Shown piece by piece: positions 25,494 through 37,186 of a DNA stretch of 64,000 nt. The notes beneath the pieces were generated by a model, which had not been told where the DNA came from, ran no database searches, and saw only the letters and a program-made list of their open reading frames with translations. Numbering within the stretch: the stretch's first letter is position 1; each line of letters opens with the position of its first letter. The DNA is from Asterochloris sp. CNOR1 (taxonomy: Eukaryota; Chlorophyta; Trebouxiophyceae; Trebouxiales; Trebouxiaceae), in the NCBI GenBank assembly GCA_963969365.1, contig OZ017747.1, positions 2,170,001 to 2,234,000 on the forward strand, read 5' to 3'. The translations under genes were made by a program, and so were the position numbers.

Positions 25494-27609
25494 CTAGTGC
25501 ACTTCGGCCTGGTATACCGGGTTCAGGGGCTCGGTCTGCTGTGGCATCTCATCGTCAGTCATGTCCTGCGGAGCTGAGCTTGCAGCTGCAGCTCTGCTGG
25601 ACGAGGGCCCTGCTGCATTGGAGTGACGCTGGTTGCTGCTTGGGCGTACGCCAGCTGCGCTAGAGGGCCGGTGGTTGGAGTTGGCCTCATTGGGGCGGTG
25701 CAACTTAAAGCCAAATACACGCGGCACATATGAGTGCTCAGCCTTACTCGGCCGGTCGGGTGCATGAGTCATCAGCAGGAGGTGTGGGAAGGTGGTGCCA
25801 AAGTAGGCTCCATCAATGTTGGTCTGGTACTTGTTGCGCGGGTAGAAGATGTCCTCGCACTTGGGGCAGTAGGCCTTGACTGTGCTCTGCCTGGGAATGT
25901 CAGAGGTCCCCACTGGCAGGCACGCCTGCCCATTGCACAGCACTCGGGGGCAGCGGCCGAACTCGTTGTTGTGGTACTTTTCCAGCATGGCCTGCAGGGC
26001 GGATAGCCATGTCTGGGGGAGGGCCAAATGGGTGACAGCCTGCAGCATGGCAGGTCAGCCCACAATCACTGCCAAGGCAAAGAGTACCAGCTGCGAAGTC
26101 CTGCCCAAACTGCTGGGCTCCATGACGATGGGTTCTGATGCATGAGCCAAGAATGCAGGTGCAGTCATCTCCAGCAGCACCTGCAGGGTAAATTAGGGGC
26201 AGCAAAGGAAACGCTGCTCATATTGCAGGCCTGCAGCTGCAGTTACATGCCATGCAATCCCGCTGCATGTCTGCAGGAATGGAAGCTGCCGCAGCATGCA
26301 GGGCAACCCCTTGGTAACAGGCACACCTTCAGCAGAGCTGCCATGCACTGTCATGCAGCCCCACCATGCTCTGCAGCTGCAAATGCTGCTGAGCCTGCAC
26401 CCCTTACCATAGCAGTCAACGCACACGGCAGTGATGCTGCAGTGCAGTGCATGCCAGTACACACAGCCCAGGCAGCAGCCCCTGCCTCTGGCATGGCCCA
26501 CCCCCGACAGCACGCGGATCCTCTGTGGCACTACTTCATTGCGGCCCATGGCCCCAAGTGCAGGTCTGCGAGTGCTCCTGGGCAGCAGGCCCGTCGCAGC
26601 AAGTGATAGACAGGCTCTGCGGCAGCCCTTGGCCCCACCTGCATGCCCCACATAGTGCACCAGAATACAACCTGCCGGCAGCATGCTGAGCAGGCAGCAG
26701 TGTTGCACCGCAGCATCCGGTCCCACCTGCATGCCCCGCGCGGTAAGGATGAAGCGCACGTGGATGAGGCCATAAAGCACCTCTGCGGCGCTCTCAACCA
26801 GCTCATGCTGCTCCTCAGTCAGGATCTCGTTGGTGCTGGGCTCAGAGTCCAGGATGAGGTCCAGGGCATAGTCATAATACGGCACCTGCACAGGGGACGC
26901 AGGGGCTGAGACAGCCAGGCCACCCCAGCCTGCTGCACCCAGAGTTTGTGCAGAGTTGGCCTTGCTGCTGCTTGTGCTTGGCCATAACAGATACGCTTCC
27001 AGTTGCAGGGACGCTAGCTGCCTTCTCCCAAGCCAAGCCGCCTGGGAGTGCATTGCCTAATTTGATGCAGGTCTGAGGATTTGGCAGAAGTCTACTCTGG
27101 CTGCAAGTTGGCATGTGTATGGCAGACACCTTGCACCTTGCTGCTAAGCCCATGCAGGCTGACCCTCAGCTCTGCTGGTCTGCTGGGGCTGGCAGTATGC
27201 CTGCAGCAGAGGCCTCGGGCCTCCCCAAGCTGACCAAAGCCCTGACTGTTTTCCTGGATGCCGGAAGCAGAGGCAAGGCACCTACCTGGGTGCTGAGCCC
27301 GCTCAGGTTGAAATCATCCTGTATGAAGTCCTCCTCGACCTGTATGAAGCATGCATGAGGCTGTTGACTTAGCAAGCTGCTGCACACCAGGCATGTCTCT
27401 GAGGACGCAAGTCCTCTTTGGCACATGTGCTGGCTGCAGACTGGAAGCAGAGGCAGCACCTCCAGCAACATGCTGGGCCAGCGCACCTCGCAGAAGAACT
27501 CGTTGCCTTTGAGGCTGCAGAACCAGGAGATCCAGGATGCCACATCCTCAGATGCGGTGCCTGAATCTGACGAGCCGCTCTCTGAGTCTGAGTCCTCATA
27601 GCGGTCGTG
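25494..27609 (-). CDS. CK2B: Casein kinase II regulatory subunit beta (first exon not placed)
   Basis: Regulatory beta subunit of protein kinase CK2. Minus-strand exons 27609-27487, 27339-27286, 26885-26727 and 25991-25494 close in phase (277 residues). An acidic lead [13 protein letters not shown] precedes [16 protein letters not shown]. Next come [34 protein letters not shown] and [19 protein letters not shown]. Zinc-site segments are [11 protein letters not shown] (C-x4-C) and [12 protein letters not shown] (C-x2-C), then [18 protein letters not shown] and [13 protein letters not shown]. All are hallmarks of CK2 beta. After residue 215 a Ser/Asn/Ala-rich tail of about 60 residues is added, ending in QAEVH. 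The 5' exon with the start codon should lie just above 27609 but no ATG-bearing exon fits clearly. The 735-bp last intron holds an echo of the exon-4 border. Confidence 0.93.
26631..26660 (-). repeat. Echo of CK2 beta exon-4 end and donor
   Basis: CCCCACCTGCATGCCCC at 26633-26649 repeats CCCACCTGCATGCCCC at 26722-26737, which is the exon end plus splice donor on the minus strand, 89 bp away. Confidence 0.6.
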
Positions 27610-28244
27610 CTGCGGTCAGGAAATTGCAGAGACATCAGCTGAGGTTGACTATGCACCGCCTACCTCCTCTGTGCCACAGACTATGATGCCTTGGCAGCTG
27701 AGCAGCCCCTGGCGAAGACAACTAGGCCTGATGCACAAGCATTACGCAGGAGCTCTGCAGACCGCATGCCTGATGTGCTGCCGCAATACGGTCACTGTGC
27801 CACTGGCACTCATGCAAGTCGACAAGTCCTGTACTGCATTTCACCTGTGCGCTCATGCAGACCCTCCTTTCAAAGGCCTGTGTGCGCACAGCTTAGTGCC
27901 CTGCTGCTGTGGCCCCCAGCAGCCAGGGCAGGCCTGCATACGGCCCTGACTGCGCTAGTGCTGATCCAGTGCCTGGAAAGAATGGGTGGCACTCAACAGG
28001 GCGCCTGAAGTATGTAATGGGATCGAAAAGCCTCCTTGCAGCTGGCGATCGGCCTGGCTTTGGCGGCGGTTCGACAGGAATGCCCTGCTTGGCCGACAGT
28101 GAGTCAGGAGAAGAAAGAAGATTACACAGCCCACTGACAAAATATGGGTGTTCTGCTGTTCAGCACAGACTTGGGAGCCAGACAAGGATCAAGGGGGCAA
28201 TTCACAGGTGAACGGGAGCCTTTGTGGGTCCCACAAAGCTTGGT
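27610..28244. other. Upstream region of CK2 beta, 3' flank of next gene
   Basis: 635 bp. It should contain the first CK2 beta exon and promoter. A possible short exon ending at about 27658 (donor GTAGGC) is open but lacks an ATG. The rest, with several AT-rich patches, shows no gene. Confidence 0.35.
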
Positions 28245-29143
28245 TCACTCATTGAAGCGAACACCACCCACTTTCACCACCACAGCAAAGGTGGCCAGCA
28301 TGAGACCAATGATGAGGGTGAAGCTGAGGACGATGAGCTGCAGCAGCATGGACAATCATCAGATAGGCATGAATTGTCCTACAACACCTGCCAGGCACAA
28401 CACCAAACGCAAGCAACCTTACGATTTGGCCAAAGGTGATCTTCTTGTACCATGGAGTGTCATCCAGAGGGGCAGGCTTCATGGTGGGAGACAGGCCAGA
28501 GGGCTCAATGAAGGGCTTTGCTGCGCTGCTGGGCCCTGACCCAAAGGGATTCGTGGGACCCTTGGCAATGCGCTGTGGCGGGGCACTGTCGTCCCCAAAC
28601 GGATTGGCTGGTCTGCGAGAGCCTGCAGCAAGCACAGAGCACTGCACTCTGTGCTGTGCCGCCCGTTCACTGTGGCAGGCATGCAGGCAGCACAGCTGCT
28701 AGTGAAACATCAAAGCGCTGAATGTTGCTTGGCACTAGCACGGCACAGGCACAGGCAAGGCACACTGACCTCCACCAAAGTTTCTAGTCCTGATGCTGCT
28801 GCCATCACTGGAGCCATTGGTGCTGCTGATCTCCTCTACAGTCTCCTCCTCATCGAACTCTGTGCGTGCTCTCTGACCAATCTCCTCTGCCCCCATCAGC
28901 TCCTTCTTGTCGCGACTAAGAAGCTTGCGCACCTGGGCTGCAGACTCATTGAATGGGCGTTCCTCTGCATGCAAGTGGAAGGCTTTCAGGCAACAGCTGT
29001 GCAGGCCCAGCCACCCTCCCAATCCACTCTGCAATACCTTGGGCTTGCACCGTAAATCTAGCACGCTTAGTTGGGCGTGCAGCCGGTGACAAGCCAGTCA
29101 GAGATCGCCCTGCAAGGCCATGCCGGCACTGCAAGCATGACAT
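28245..29143 (-). CDS. Predicted plastid-targeted single-pass membrane protein
   Basis: Exons 29143-29038, 28964-28770, 28622-28423 and 28337-28245 splice to 197 residues; all phases close. The start MSCLQCRHGLAGRSLTGLSP followed by RARFTVQAQ looks like a chloroplast transit peptide with a typical V-x-A cleavage region. The middle is charged: QVRKLLSRDKKELMGAEEIG, then acidic TEFDEEETVEEI. A Pro/Asn stretch follows with two NPFG motifs (ANPFGDD, TNPFGSG). The end has LDDTPWYKKITFGQI, a single hydrophobic helix LIVLSFTLIIGLMLATFAVV and the short tail KVGGVRFNE. I do not recognise a named family. It is likely inserted in a thylakoid or envelope membrane with most of the chain on one side. Divergent from SmD3 by 401 bp. 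Confidence 0.65.
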
Positions 29144-29544
29144 TGCTTTTCTACTCAGGCTTGTTGCAGGCTAACGTCGGTAGTTTATAGATTGGGTCTA
29201 CCGACCCAAGATAGGCACTCGAGTTTCACAGTACCTGGCCACACCCCTCCACCCTAAGACGCTCTGCAAGGAGAACCAGGCACCAGCTGGCTGCGATCTG
29301 GTGTTCAAAGCCTGAGATCTTTTATCAGCGACAGGTCAGTGTGTTCACTGCCTGCATGTTCCAGTAGTCCCCTGCACCAGCACTGTTGTGTTTCTTCGTG
29401 CTGTTGGCACCAGACCACGGGGCCTGCTCCTGTTTCTGGGAGACTGTCGTCGGCAGCTGCCTTGAGAGAGGCTGGTCTCCTGCTGGCCCTGAAGGCTGGC
29501 ATCGCTGCTGTGCAGACAGTGGCAGAGGGGTTGCACGGCCAAGG
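29144..29544. promoter_or_regulatory. Divergent promoter region, plastid protein / SmD3
   Basis: 401 bp between opposite start codons. It includes an AT-rich patch around 29180-29210 with an inverted repeat (GGGTCTACCGACCC at 29194-29207). No gene recognised. Confidence 0.4.
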
Positions 29545-30370
29545 ATGGCCTCCTCCAAAGGAGTGGGCATTCCAGTGAAGCTGCTGCATGAGTCTGAAGG
29601 CCATGTCCTGTCGGTGAGTCTGTGCAACAGAGTTGTGGAAGCACCCTTTGCTGTCAGCACAGGGCTGCACACCATCGCAATCACTTGCTCTTGCAGGTGG
29701 AGCTGAAGAGTGGCGAGCTGTATCGGGGAGAACTGACAGATGCTGAGGACAACTGGAATATCCAGTTGAAGAACGTGACAGCTACTGCAAAGGTGTGCTG
29801 CCTGTGCACGCTTGATGTCTTCAATGTGTAACAACAGCTTGAGCAGGCAGCCATGGTTGAGCTGCATGTGATCTGCATGGCTGGCAGCTCTGCTGTAGCA
29901 GGAAATGTTACAAAAGGTTGCTTTGCGGGCCAGCTGCACTCAGCAAGCTGCTTGCCACCAGTTGAGCCCTCACAAGGCCTGCCTTGTTGCCTGCAGGACG
30001 GCCGAATCTCGCATCTGGAACATATCTTTGTCAGGGGCAGCCGTGTGAGGTGCGGCCCAGCCTGCATCTGCATAGTGCCTGCATGTCAGCCAGCTGTCTC
30101 CTTCAAAGCAGGCTTACCGTGCTCCACTGCCCGTACAGGATGGTGGTCATCCCAGACATGCTCAAAAATTCACCTATGTTCAAGAGGATAGATCCCAAGA
30201 ACAAGGTGAGGCCTGCACGCTTTCCGCCTGCAGCTTCTGAGATGCACCAGCATCACATCGTGCCTTCATTGCAGATGAAGAATGTGCCGATGGGAGTTGG
30301 CGGCAGAGGCAGGGCAGTCGCCGCACGAGCAAAGGCAAAGGCAGCAGCGGGGCGAGGCAGGGGTGCATAG
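29545..30370 (+). CDS. Spliceosomal Sm protein SmD3
   Basis: Core snRNP protein of the heptameric Sm ring in the nucleus. Exons 29545-29613, 29697-29792, 29997-30049, 30139-30205 and 30275-30370 give 126 residues with phases closing. Sm1 motif: GIPVKLLHESEGHVLSVEL, KSGELYRGELTDAEDNWN. Sm2 motif: HIFVRGSRVRMVVIPDMLKN, then SPMFKRIDPKNK. The C-terminus GVGGRGRAVAARAKAKAAAG with RGRG is the usual RG-type tail for arginine methylation and SMN binding. Length equals the family norm. TGTAA at 30492-30496 could be its poly(A) signal. Convergent with the coiled-coil gene, 82 bp between stops. Confidence 0.95.
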
Positions 30371-30452
30371 GAAATGCAATAAGATACTTCATTGCATGCA
30401 AGTGCGAACTTGCTCCATACAATGCGTGGTTTTGCAACACATGAGCATTCCC

Positions 30453-33400
30453 CTAAGCGCCTGGTCTTGCATGTGCTGCAATGTCAGCCCCTGTAATGTA
30501 TGCCAGCCATGAAAATCTTTTCTTAGAGGCAACCAGAACTTCCTTCTCTTCGTTTGCTGAGCTGTCTGCTGGCTCTTGAAAGGGCGCCTGGGGGGCTACT
30601 CTCAGGGCAATGGGCAGGGGTGAGAAGGGCAACACCAGGCAGGTAGCAGCTGCCGAAGGCAGCTGGCTGGGTTGCTGATGTCCATAGGTCTCTTGTTGAT
30701 GTTCCTGCTGTGGGACAACTTCAGGCTGTTCGTTAGTCTGAGCAGGCACAGGCCATGCAGCCTGGGAAGACTTCCCTTGAGCCTTCTCATCTACATGACA
30801 CGGAAAGGTTAGGAGGCAATGAGAGCTCAAACTGTTGAGGCCACTGTAGCAGCAGTCGAGGTTGCAATTGCAGATAGGGCACTGACCTCGCTTGAGCATC
30901 CGCAGATGCGTCAGCTGTGCTGACTGTATATTGAGCTGCGAGACCAGGTCATCGTTGCTCTGCATCAGGCGCTCCACAGTGCGGGCCAGAGAACTGCACT
31001 GCGCCTGCCCAGTCTGCACAGCCTGCAGGCACCAATGTGGGCGACCCCAAAATGGAGCCTAGTCTTTCACTAACTTTGAGCTCGACTGACCTGCTCAGCA
31101 AGCCTCAACTGAGCCTGCGCCCTTTGCGCATCGTCCTCCAATCTTTGCTGCTGTGCTCTCAGCGCATCACGCTCCTTGCTGCTGCCTGCTGCAGCGCCCT
31201 GAGCCTGAGCAGCAGCGTATGCAATGCAAAGTTTGGGGGGGCAGTCAGTGTACCAGATGCCGCATGTCAACATTAACTGCAACTGCAGTGTGGCAGCAGT
31301 GTCGCCTTGATTCTGTGAGTCTGGCGCTGCACAGACCACTGTGCACATGACACACCTGAGCTGCCTGGGCGTGGGCAGCACTCAAGTCCTGGTGAGCCTG
31401 CCTGGCATCAGCCTTGAAGTGTTCCATCTCAACCTGCAGCTTGTGGGTGGCCTCCACGTGCTGCTGAAGGTGCCTCTCTGACAGCGTTACCCTGTCCTCA
31501 GCCTGAGCCAGGGCAGCCTGCACATGCAGGCAGATGTCAGAATGCATGGAGAGCCTCTAACCCAGGCAGCTCTGGTGGGCCAGATGAGCACTGAATCTGC
31601 CACAGCTGGCCATGGTGGTGCCCAGTAAGCGGCAGCTGCATGATGATGTCTCCTCGACGTTGCTGAAGTCTCCTTAACATCATTGGGGTTGCCAGGTGCA
31701 CTGCTCACCTGAAGCTGACCAAACTGAGCTGCAGCAGCTGCACCCTCCTCGCCAGACTGCTGCATCTGGGCCACCTGAGTCCCCAGGCGGGCAGTCTGTA
31801 GCCAAAAGAATTTTCATGAATTGCAAAGCGGCTCCAGCTGCAGGCAGATGTGCCAGCTTGGCGGCTGAGCAGGAGTCGAGTGGCATGCCTGCTTGCAAGC
31901 AGTCAAGTCGCCTGACAGCTGAGCGGGCAGCTATGAGCAGTGATGCCTCTGGGACTGCCCAAAATGCGGACACTGCCCCAACCTGTGCGCGCTCAGCCTC
32001 CAGAGCCGTCTCAGCCTTCTCCAGACGCCGCTTGACCGCGTCAATCTCCCCAAGGCGGGCCTGCAGGCGAGTCACAGCTGAGTGAACCTGGCAGCAGCAG
32101 CTGGAGAGGGACTCTCGGCACATGAGGCTAGCATCCCTTCACCAGGTCACTGCACATGCCCCTGAGCTATGGCGGTAGGGCTCGCAGCTCGTTGCAGCTT
32201 TACATTGGCCCATGTCTGGCTTAGCCCTGGCTTGCACATTCTGCATGCTGCAGCTGTCAGAAACGCACGCCAGCAGCACTCTCTCTCACCTGCCTGGCAT
32301 TGACAGCCTGAAGCTGCTCGACTTCCCGCCTGAGAGCCTTGTTGTCCTCCTGTAGGGACGCCAGTGCGGAGGCTGCTGCCTTGATTGCGTCCTCCTGGCC
32401 CTCGTGCTCAGTCCTGAGGCTGCCATACAGCTCCTTCACGGCTGCACACTGCATCAACAGCATGTTGATACTGCCTAAGCAGACCACGTGAGCATGACTG
32501 CCAGCTGCTGAGCACATGATGAACCTTTGAGTACAGCCATGCAGACTGCAGCATGCAGCAGCACCTTGATGAGCCCTTCTTTGACTAGGCCAGATCGCAC
32601 CTCAGCCTTGGAGTCAGCCAGCTCTGTGCGGAGCGCATCGTACTGCTCCAGCTCAGCCTCCATGCGCTGCACCTCAGCAGCCAGCACCAGCAGGTCCTCG
32701 TCACACCCAGCAGCTGCCAGGCCAGCCTCATGGCTGACAGACAGCTTCCCAGGGCGCTCTGCAGCAGCGCCTGCAGGCCTCCTGCCCCGTGCAGATTGCT
32801 CATCGTGAGTCTCTGCTGGCGCTGGTGGTGGCTGCTTGGCCTGCACGTCACCAACACCAACAGGAGAACTGGGTGCCGCACCTGCTGCTGAGTCAGCAGT
32901 GGGCCCCTGTATGTTCCTAGCGCCATAGGCAGAAGGGGCTTGGCTTGGCAGAGGCCTGTCTGCCTGGGCGGTGCCAGCTGACCAGGGTCTGCCATGGGTT
33001 GAGGCCCCTGTGCAAGGCCAGTCTGAGGTTGCATGCACCTGTGCATGCCTGTCTCGCCCTGACAGACCGGCAGTTGGAGGCAGCAACGCTGCAGCAGTTG
33101 CCACTGGTCTGCCCTGTGAGTGGGTGCTGCCCCTGCTGGCTGCCACTGTGGCCTGGATGAGTGCCTCCTCTTTAGCATGCTCCTCAGGGCTGCCTGCCAT
33201 GCTGGTGGCTGCCCAGCCAGCAGCAGGGCCGCCTGCCGGCTTTGGGGACTGGATGTCTGGTGCAGACTGAGACGCCATGGCGCGCCCTTCATCGGCAGCA
33301 GACTCAGCCCCCTCTGCAGACTCCCACTGTCGCTGCCGGGGTGAAGCAGGCAAAGTAGGCCTATCTGCCACTGGTGCCTGGACAGTCTGCCTGCTCGCAG

Positions 33401-34199
33401 TGATGCCAGGTCCGCTGGGGTGAGCTGCTGGCATGGTGGCTGCCAGCAGCTGCTGTCGCTGGTGCTCAAGCCAGCTTCCATCTGGCGACACTGCAGCAAG
33501 AGCAGTCTTCTGCTCCTCCTCAGACCAGTCTGCAGCCATGCAGAAGGCGCTCTAGATGAAGAGCCAAAGCCTGCATCGCCAGGGCTGTCTGCACACATCC
33601 CCAGAGGGACCTCCACCAACAAGGCTCCATGGGGAGGGAGACGTAGCCCACACTCACCTCTTGGTACCGCTGTGTGCCTGGCCTGCTGTGCCAGCTGCGC
33701 ATCGCCCTCTGTCCATGCCTCCTGAGGACCCTGAGCATGTGCTGCTGCTGGCTCCTCAACACCTGCAGCCTGTTGAGGCTTGACAAGGGACAGCTGAGCA
33801 GTCTCATGCTGCTCTGCAGCGGCAGCTGCTGGTGCTGCAGGCAGCACTGGTCCTTGGAGGTGGCCCTTAGGCGCCGCAACTGCGGTTGGCTTTGGCTGTG
33901 CAGAAGGCTCTGGCTGTCCTTGTGATCCTTTGGGACCAACTGGTGCAGGCCGTTGCAATGGGTCATCAGCCACATTGAGCCCAGGCTCCGCTGGCAGGAC
34001 ATCCTGCAACATCAGGGGCATCCTTTACCATTCCAAGGGAGAGAGCCTGCACCCCATTGCCTGCATGATCATTGCTGATTGTCATGGCGATAAGTACAGT
34101 ACTCACCTCTGCAGTTGCCTCATCAACCTGATCCCCCAGCAAGTTGTCCATAAAGTTTGTCGAGCTGGGTTTTTGGGAGGTTGGCTTGAAAGGGATCAT
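30453..34199 (-). CDS. Golgin-like coiled-coil protein, 834 residues
   Basis: Ten exons on the minus strand: 34199-34107, 34003-33658, 33529-32565, 32448-32290, 32087-31983, 31795-31709, 31517-31356, 31204-31091, 31022-30887 and 30790-30453. They close in phase to 834 residues. The start is MIPFKPTSQKPSSTNFMDNL. Residues 32-430 are low complexity (Pro, Ala, Gln, Ser). From about 430 to 725 there is a strong coiled coil (VQRMEAELEQYDALRTELAD, ASLQEDNKALRREVEQLQ, RLGEIDAVKRRLEKAETALE, SERHLQQHVEATHKLQVE, SLARTVERLMQSNDDLVSQL). The last 110 residues are disordered and end KKRFSWLAYITGADIAAHAR. The N-terminal disorder plus long parallel coil resembles golgins or tethers, but I see no GRIP domain or transmembrane anchor, so the role is open. 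Confidence 0.75.
30492..30496 (+). terminator. TGTAA poly(A) signal of SmD3
   Basis: TGTAA 122 bp after the SmD3 stop, already inside the last exon of the convergent coiled-coil gene. Confidence 0.3.
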
Positions 34200-34564
34200 G
34201 GGTGCAGTTTACTCTGTCACCATTCAGGCTTGCAGCCACCATTCATGAATGCAGAAGCGGTAATATTAACCATGGAGCAATGTGGTGCCGTGACAGAATA
34301 GCTTGAGTGCATGTTAGAGGCAGGGTTGATGGTCTCAGGTCCATTGATGTGATCACCTGCCAAGTCAAGTGGAGCTTTTGCTGTGGAGCAAGGCCATGCA
34401 CAGGCTTTGCAGTCGTCTCACTCAACGGCCTGGGCCCTGCAATGCTTGACCTAACGGAAACCCACCAGCATGGAGATGCTGCTCAGGCCTTCAGTGCCCT
34501 TGGTCCCACGAAGTCTGCTTCGCTACCCAGGTGATGTGATTTCAGCTGGGTTTGACTTGATGCC
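34200..34564. promoter_or_regulatory. Divergent promoter region, coiled-coil gene / COQ4
   Basis: 365 bp between opposite start codons. Comparatively AT-rich. No reading frame here looks real. Confidence 0.35.
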
Positions 34565-35918
34565 ATGCTGACAAGGACTTTCCCTGCTGTAGTTGCTGCA
34601 TGGCTGGCCTCTGTGCAGCCCCCTGTTTTGAGATCAGACTGGCCAACAACCACGCACGCCAGGTGGGACACACTAGAACCTCCCCAGGGCATTGCGCTTC
34701 AGCTGACATCTCTCTCTGCATGCAGATGTTATGGCAGCACACCCTCAGCGCCGATTACACACATTCCTCTGAGTCCCTTGCAGAGAGGCGCTGTTGCAGT
34801 CTTCTCGGCCGTGGGGGCATTGGCCAAGTGGGTCTGGGAATTGCCTCTGTGGTGCTGAACCCTTGCCGTGTGAACAAGTCGACACTGATGTTGCCATGCT
34901 GCAGTCCAGCACGTGCCGACCTGATTGCAGCTTTGGGTGAAACAACAGGTGAAGCGTGGCGCTCCGTGCAGGCTCACTGATGCTATGTTGCAACAGGGGA
35001 TCCCTGCATGGCTCTGCAGGAGATTCAGCCCTCCGCGCCATGCGGAGCCGCATGCAGGCCAATACAACAGGAAGGCAGATCCTGCAGGATCGGCCTAGAG
35101 TCACGGTGATCGGATTGTAAAGCTGGTACCATGCTGAACACTTCAGTGGCATATGTATGGCCCACTGTGCTCCATCCAGCATGGATGGTCAGTCCCTTGA
35201 TGCCATGCAGAATGCCTCTGTGGCTCATGCGTGGGACATGCCTCCAGGGACATTTGGCCACGCCTATGCCCTGTTCATGGGCAGCCGCAACTTCCAGGCA
35301 GATGACCGCCCGCCAGTGCGCTTCCTGGAGGATCCTGAGCTGGCCTTTGTGGCTGCTAGGGCGCGGGAGGTGCACGACTTCTGGCATGTCCTGTTTGGCT
35401 GCCACACCAACGTCTTTGGCGAGCTGGCTCTTAAGGCTGTGGAGTTTGTGCAGGTGCGCTGCCACCCCAGGCAGATGCAGCTTTAGGGGATGCACCTGGG
35501 GGCAGGGTTTTCTGTTGGCCATGGAAGGGAGCGCTTGAGACATGCCATGCTGATGTCTGCCAACCTGTCTGCTGCTGCAGACTGGCATGCCTATGACGGC
35601 TGTATCGGTGCTGGGTGGGCAGCTCAGGCTCAAGCAGGAGACAAGGGCCCGTCTCTTTTGGGAGTTTCTGCCCTGGGCAGTCAGGGCAGGCTCGCGCAGT
35701 GCAGATCTCATGTGCCTGTACTATGAGAAGCATTTTGAGGTGAGCTCTACAAGCCTATTGATGTGCTGCCATCCAGAATAGGCTAGCAGCGCCTTCACCT
35801 GTTGGTGCAGGATGATTTGGTGCTTCTCAGGCACAGGTGGAGGATTGAACCAGCCCCGGTCCAGCCTGCCAGTGCCCCAAAACTCAAACCACAGCCGCCT
35901 GTGTTAAAGGAGAGTTGA
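34565..35918 (+). CDS. COQ4: Coenzyme Q biosynthesis protein COQ4, mitochondrial
   Basis: Organises the ubiquinone biosynthesis complex on the matrix face of the inner mitochondrial membrane. Exons 34565-34662, 34726-34827, 34905-34948, 35020-35105, 35193-35453, 35581-35739 and 35811-35918 close in phase to 285 residues. The first exon [18 protein letters not shown] reads as a mitochondrial presequence. Family segments: [85 protein letters not shown] and the metal-site motif HDFWH followed eleven residues later by E (HDxxHx11E). Then come [26 protein letters not shown]-like [13 protein letters not shown] and YYEKHFEDDLVLLR. Length and motif order match COQ4. A TGTAA at 35990-35994 lies 72 bp after the stop. 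Convergent with the dehydratase gene, only 33 bp between stop codons. Confidence 0.95.
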
Positions 35919-35951
35919 ACTAAACTCAATTGGTCTGCTTCATGATTGCTT

Positions 35952-37088
35952 TCACTTGCTTCCCAGCATCTTCTTTCGTTGTGATATCATGTAAAGGTAA
36001 AGCTGTGGGAAGCCTGCAACACGGCATGTAGGGTTGTTTCACCCCGGTGGCTCACATCAATGTTTACAGCTTGCCCTTCTGTCTCACCTGGGATGTAGCC
36101 AGCCAGCATTGCCCAGCATATCAGGTGGTAGTCAAAGCCGATATTGAGGCTGTTAGGCATCGGTGCACTCCACATCTTGCTCTTTCTAATGGTGGGCAGT
36201 GCTAAGTAGACCATTGCAAGTTCGCTGGCGACGCCAAGAGGGTACAGTACAATAAAGGTGGTGTAACGTAGCCACAGCAGAGGGTAAGGCACGATGCTGA
36301 GCTCCTGCATTGCACTGTGCTCAAGCTCAGTCGGTAGCAGAGCAGCTTGGGCTGCACAGGCAGGTCGCCACAGCAGAGTGCATCAGAAAGCTGAGCTGCC
36401 AAGCATACTCACCTTGAGGGCATAGAAGCTGTACCGTATCACTTCTGTGATGCCCCATGCCAGCAGCAGGCTGCTCAGGTTCAGCTCGGGCAGCAGAGGG
36501 GCAAGCCTCACTGCCCCATCAGTGGTTTCCTTGGGCACAGCCAGGATGATACCCCACAGCACCCACATGCGGGACAGCACCTGCATGCCTGCAGCACAAG
36601 CGGCACTTGCACAGGCAGGTAATAGAAGAAGGGCTGCATGCTAGCAGGCTGGTGCACTGACCTGTGGTCATGAGAGGGGATCGCACCAGTCCAAGGGCGC
36701 TGTGCACAACCTGCATTGCAGCGCCTGATCTGAGTGCGGAGGGATAGCAGCCCCGGCAAGATTGGCTCATGCGCTGACCTCCAGCACTGCCATGCTCTGA
36801 GCAGCAATCAAGGGTCGCTCTGCCACCTGCAGCATGTGCTGTTGTGACACGCCTACATTCAACTTGCACAGCGAATTTGGAGGCAGCAGTCTGGCGTACC
36901 TGCCATAGCTGCTTGCAGGAACCACCTTTGAGCAGGTTGGCAGTAGTTAGGTACAGCACATTGGCCCTGCGGTGGCATCATGTTGTTCGGTCACACCATG
37001 AGCACGTCTGCAGGAAATGCTGCAGAGCTCACCAGCTAAGACATGCAGCCACATTGTAAAGGCATAGATAAGCGGACTTCGGTCCCAT
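35952..37088 (-). CDS. Very-long-chain 3-hydroxyacyl-CoA dehydratase (PAS2/HACD)
   Basis: Third enzyme of the ER fatty-acid elongase cycle: it dehydrates 3-hydroxyacyl-CoA to trans-2-enoyl-CoA. Exons 37088-37033, 36966-36900, 36826-36779, 36710-36662, 36588-36413, 36304-36088 and 36013-35952 give 224 residues with phases closing. The start MGPKSAYLCLYNVAACLSW matches the family beginning (YL.LYN...). Then VAERPLIAAQSMAVLEVVHS, LGLVRSPLMTT, LSRMWVLWGI, LLLAWGITEVIRYSFYALK, YPLLWLRYTTFIVLYPLGVA followed by SE, and MPNSLNIGFDYH. The catalytic Tyr and Glu lie in YPLGVASE. The terminal KKMLGSK suits a dilysine-like ER retrieval signal. Six predicted membrane helices. Strong call. Confidence 0.95.
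35990..35994 (+). terminator. TGTAA poly(A) signal of COQ4
   Basis: TGTAA 72 bp after the COQ4 stop, lying within the last intron-exon border region of the convergent PAS2 gene, so the two transcripts overlap. Confidence 0.35.
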
Positions 37089-37186
37089 TTGGCGGATCTG
37101 ATTGATTTGACTGTAGGTCACGACCTGGGGTGTGCGCAGACCGGAGTGAACTGCAGGCACAACTGAAGCAGCATCTCTTCTCTTCA

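Noticed and set aside
36202-36402. Alternative frame MAAQLSDALCCGDLP in the PAS2 region
   Set aside because: It overlaps the PAS2 exon in another frame, and PAS2 matches its family residue for residue.
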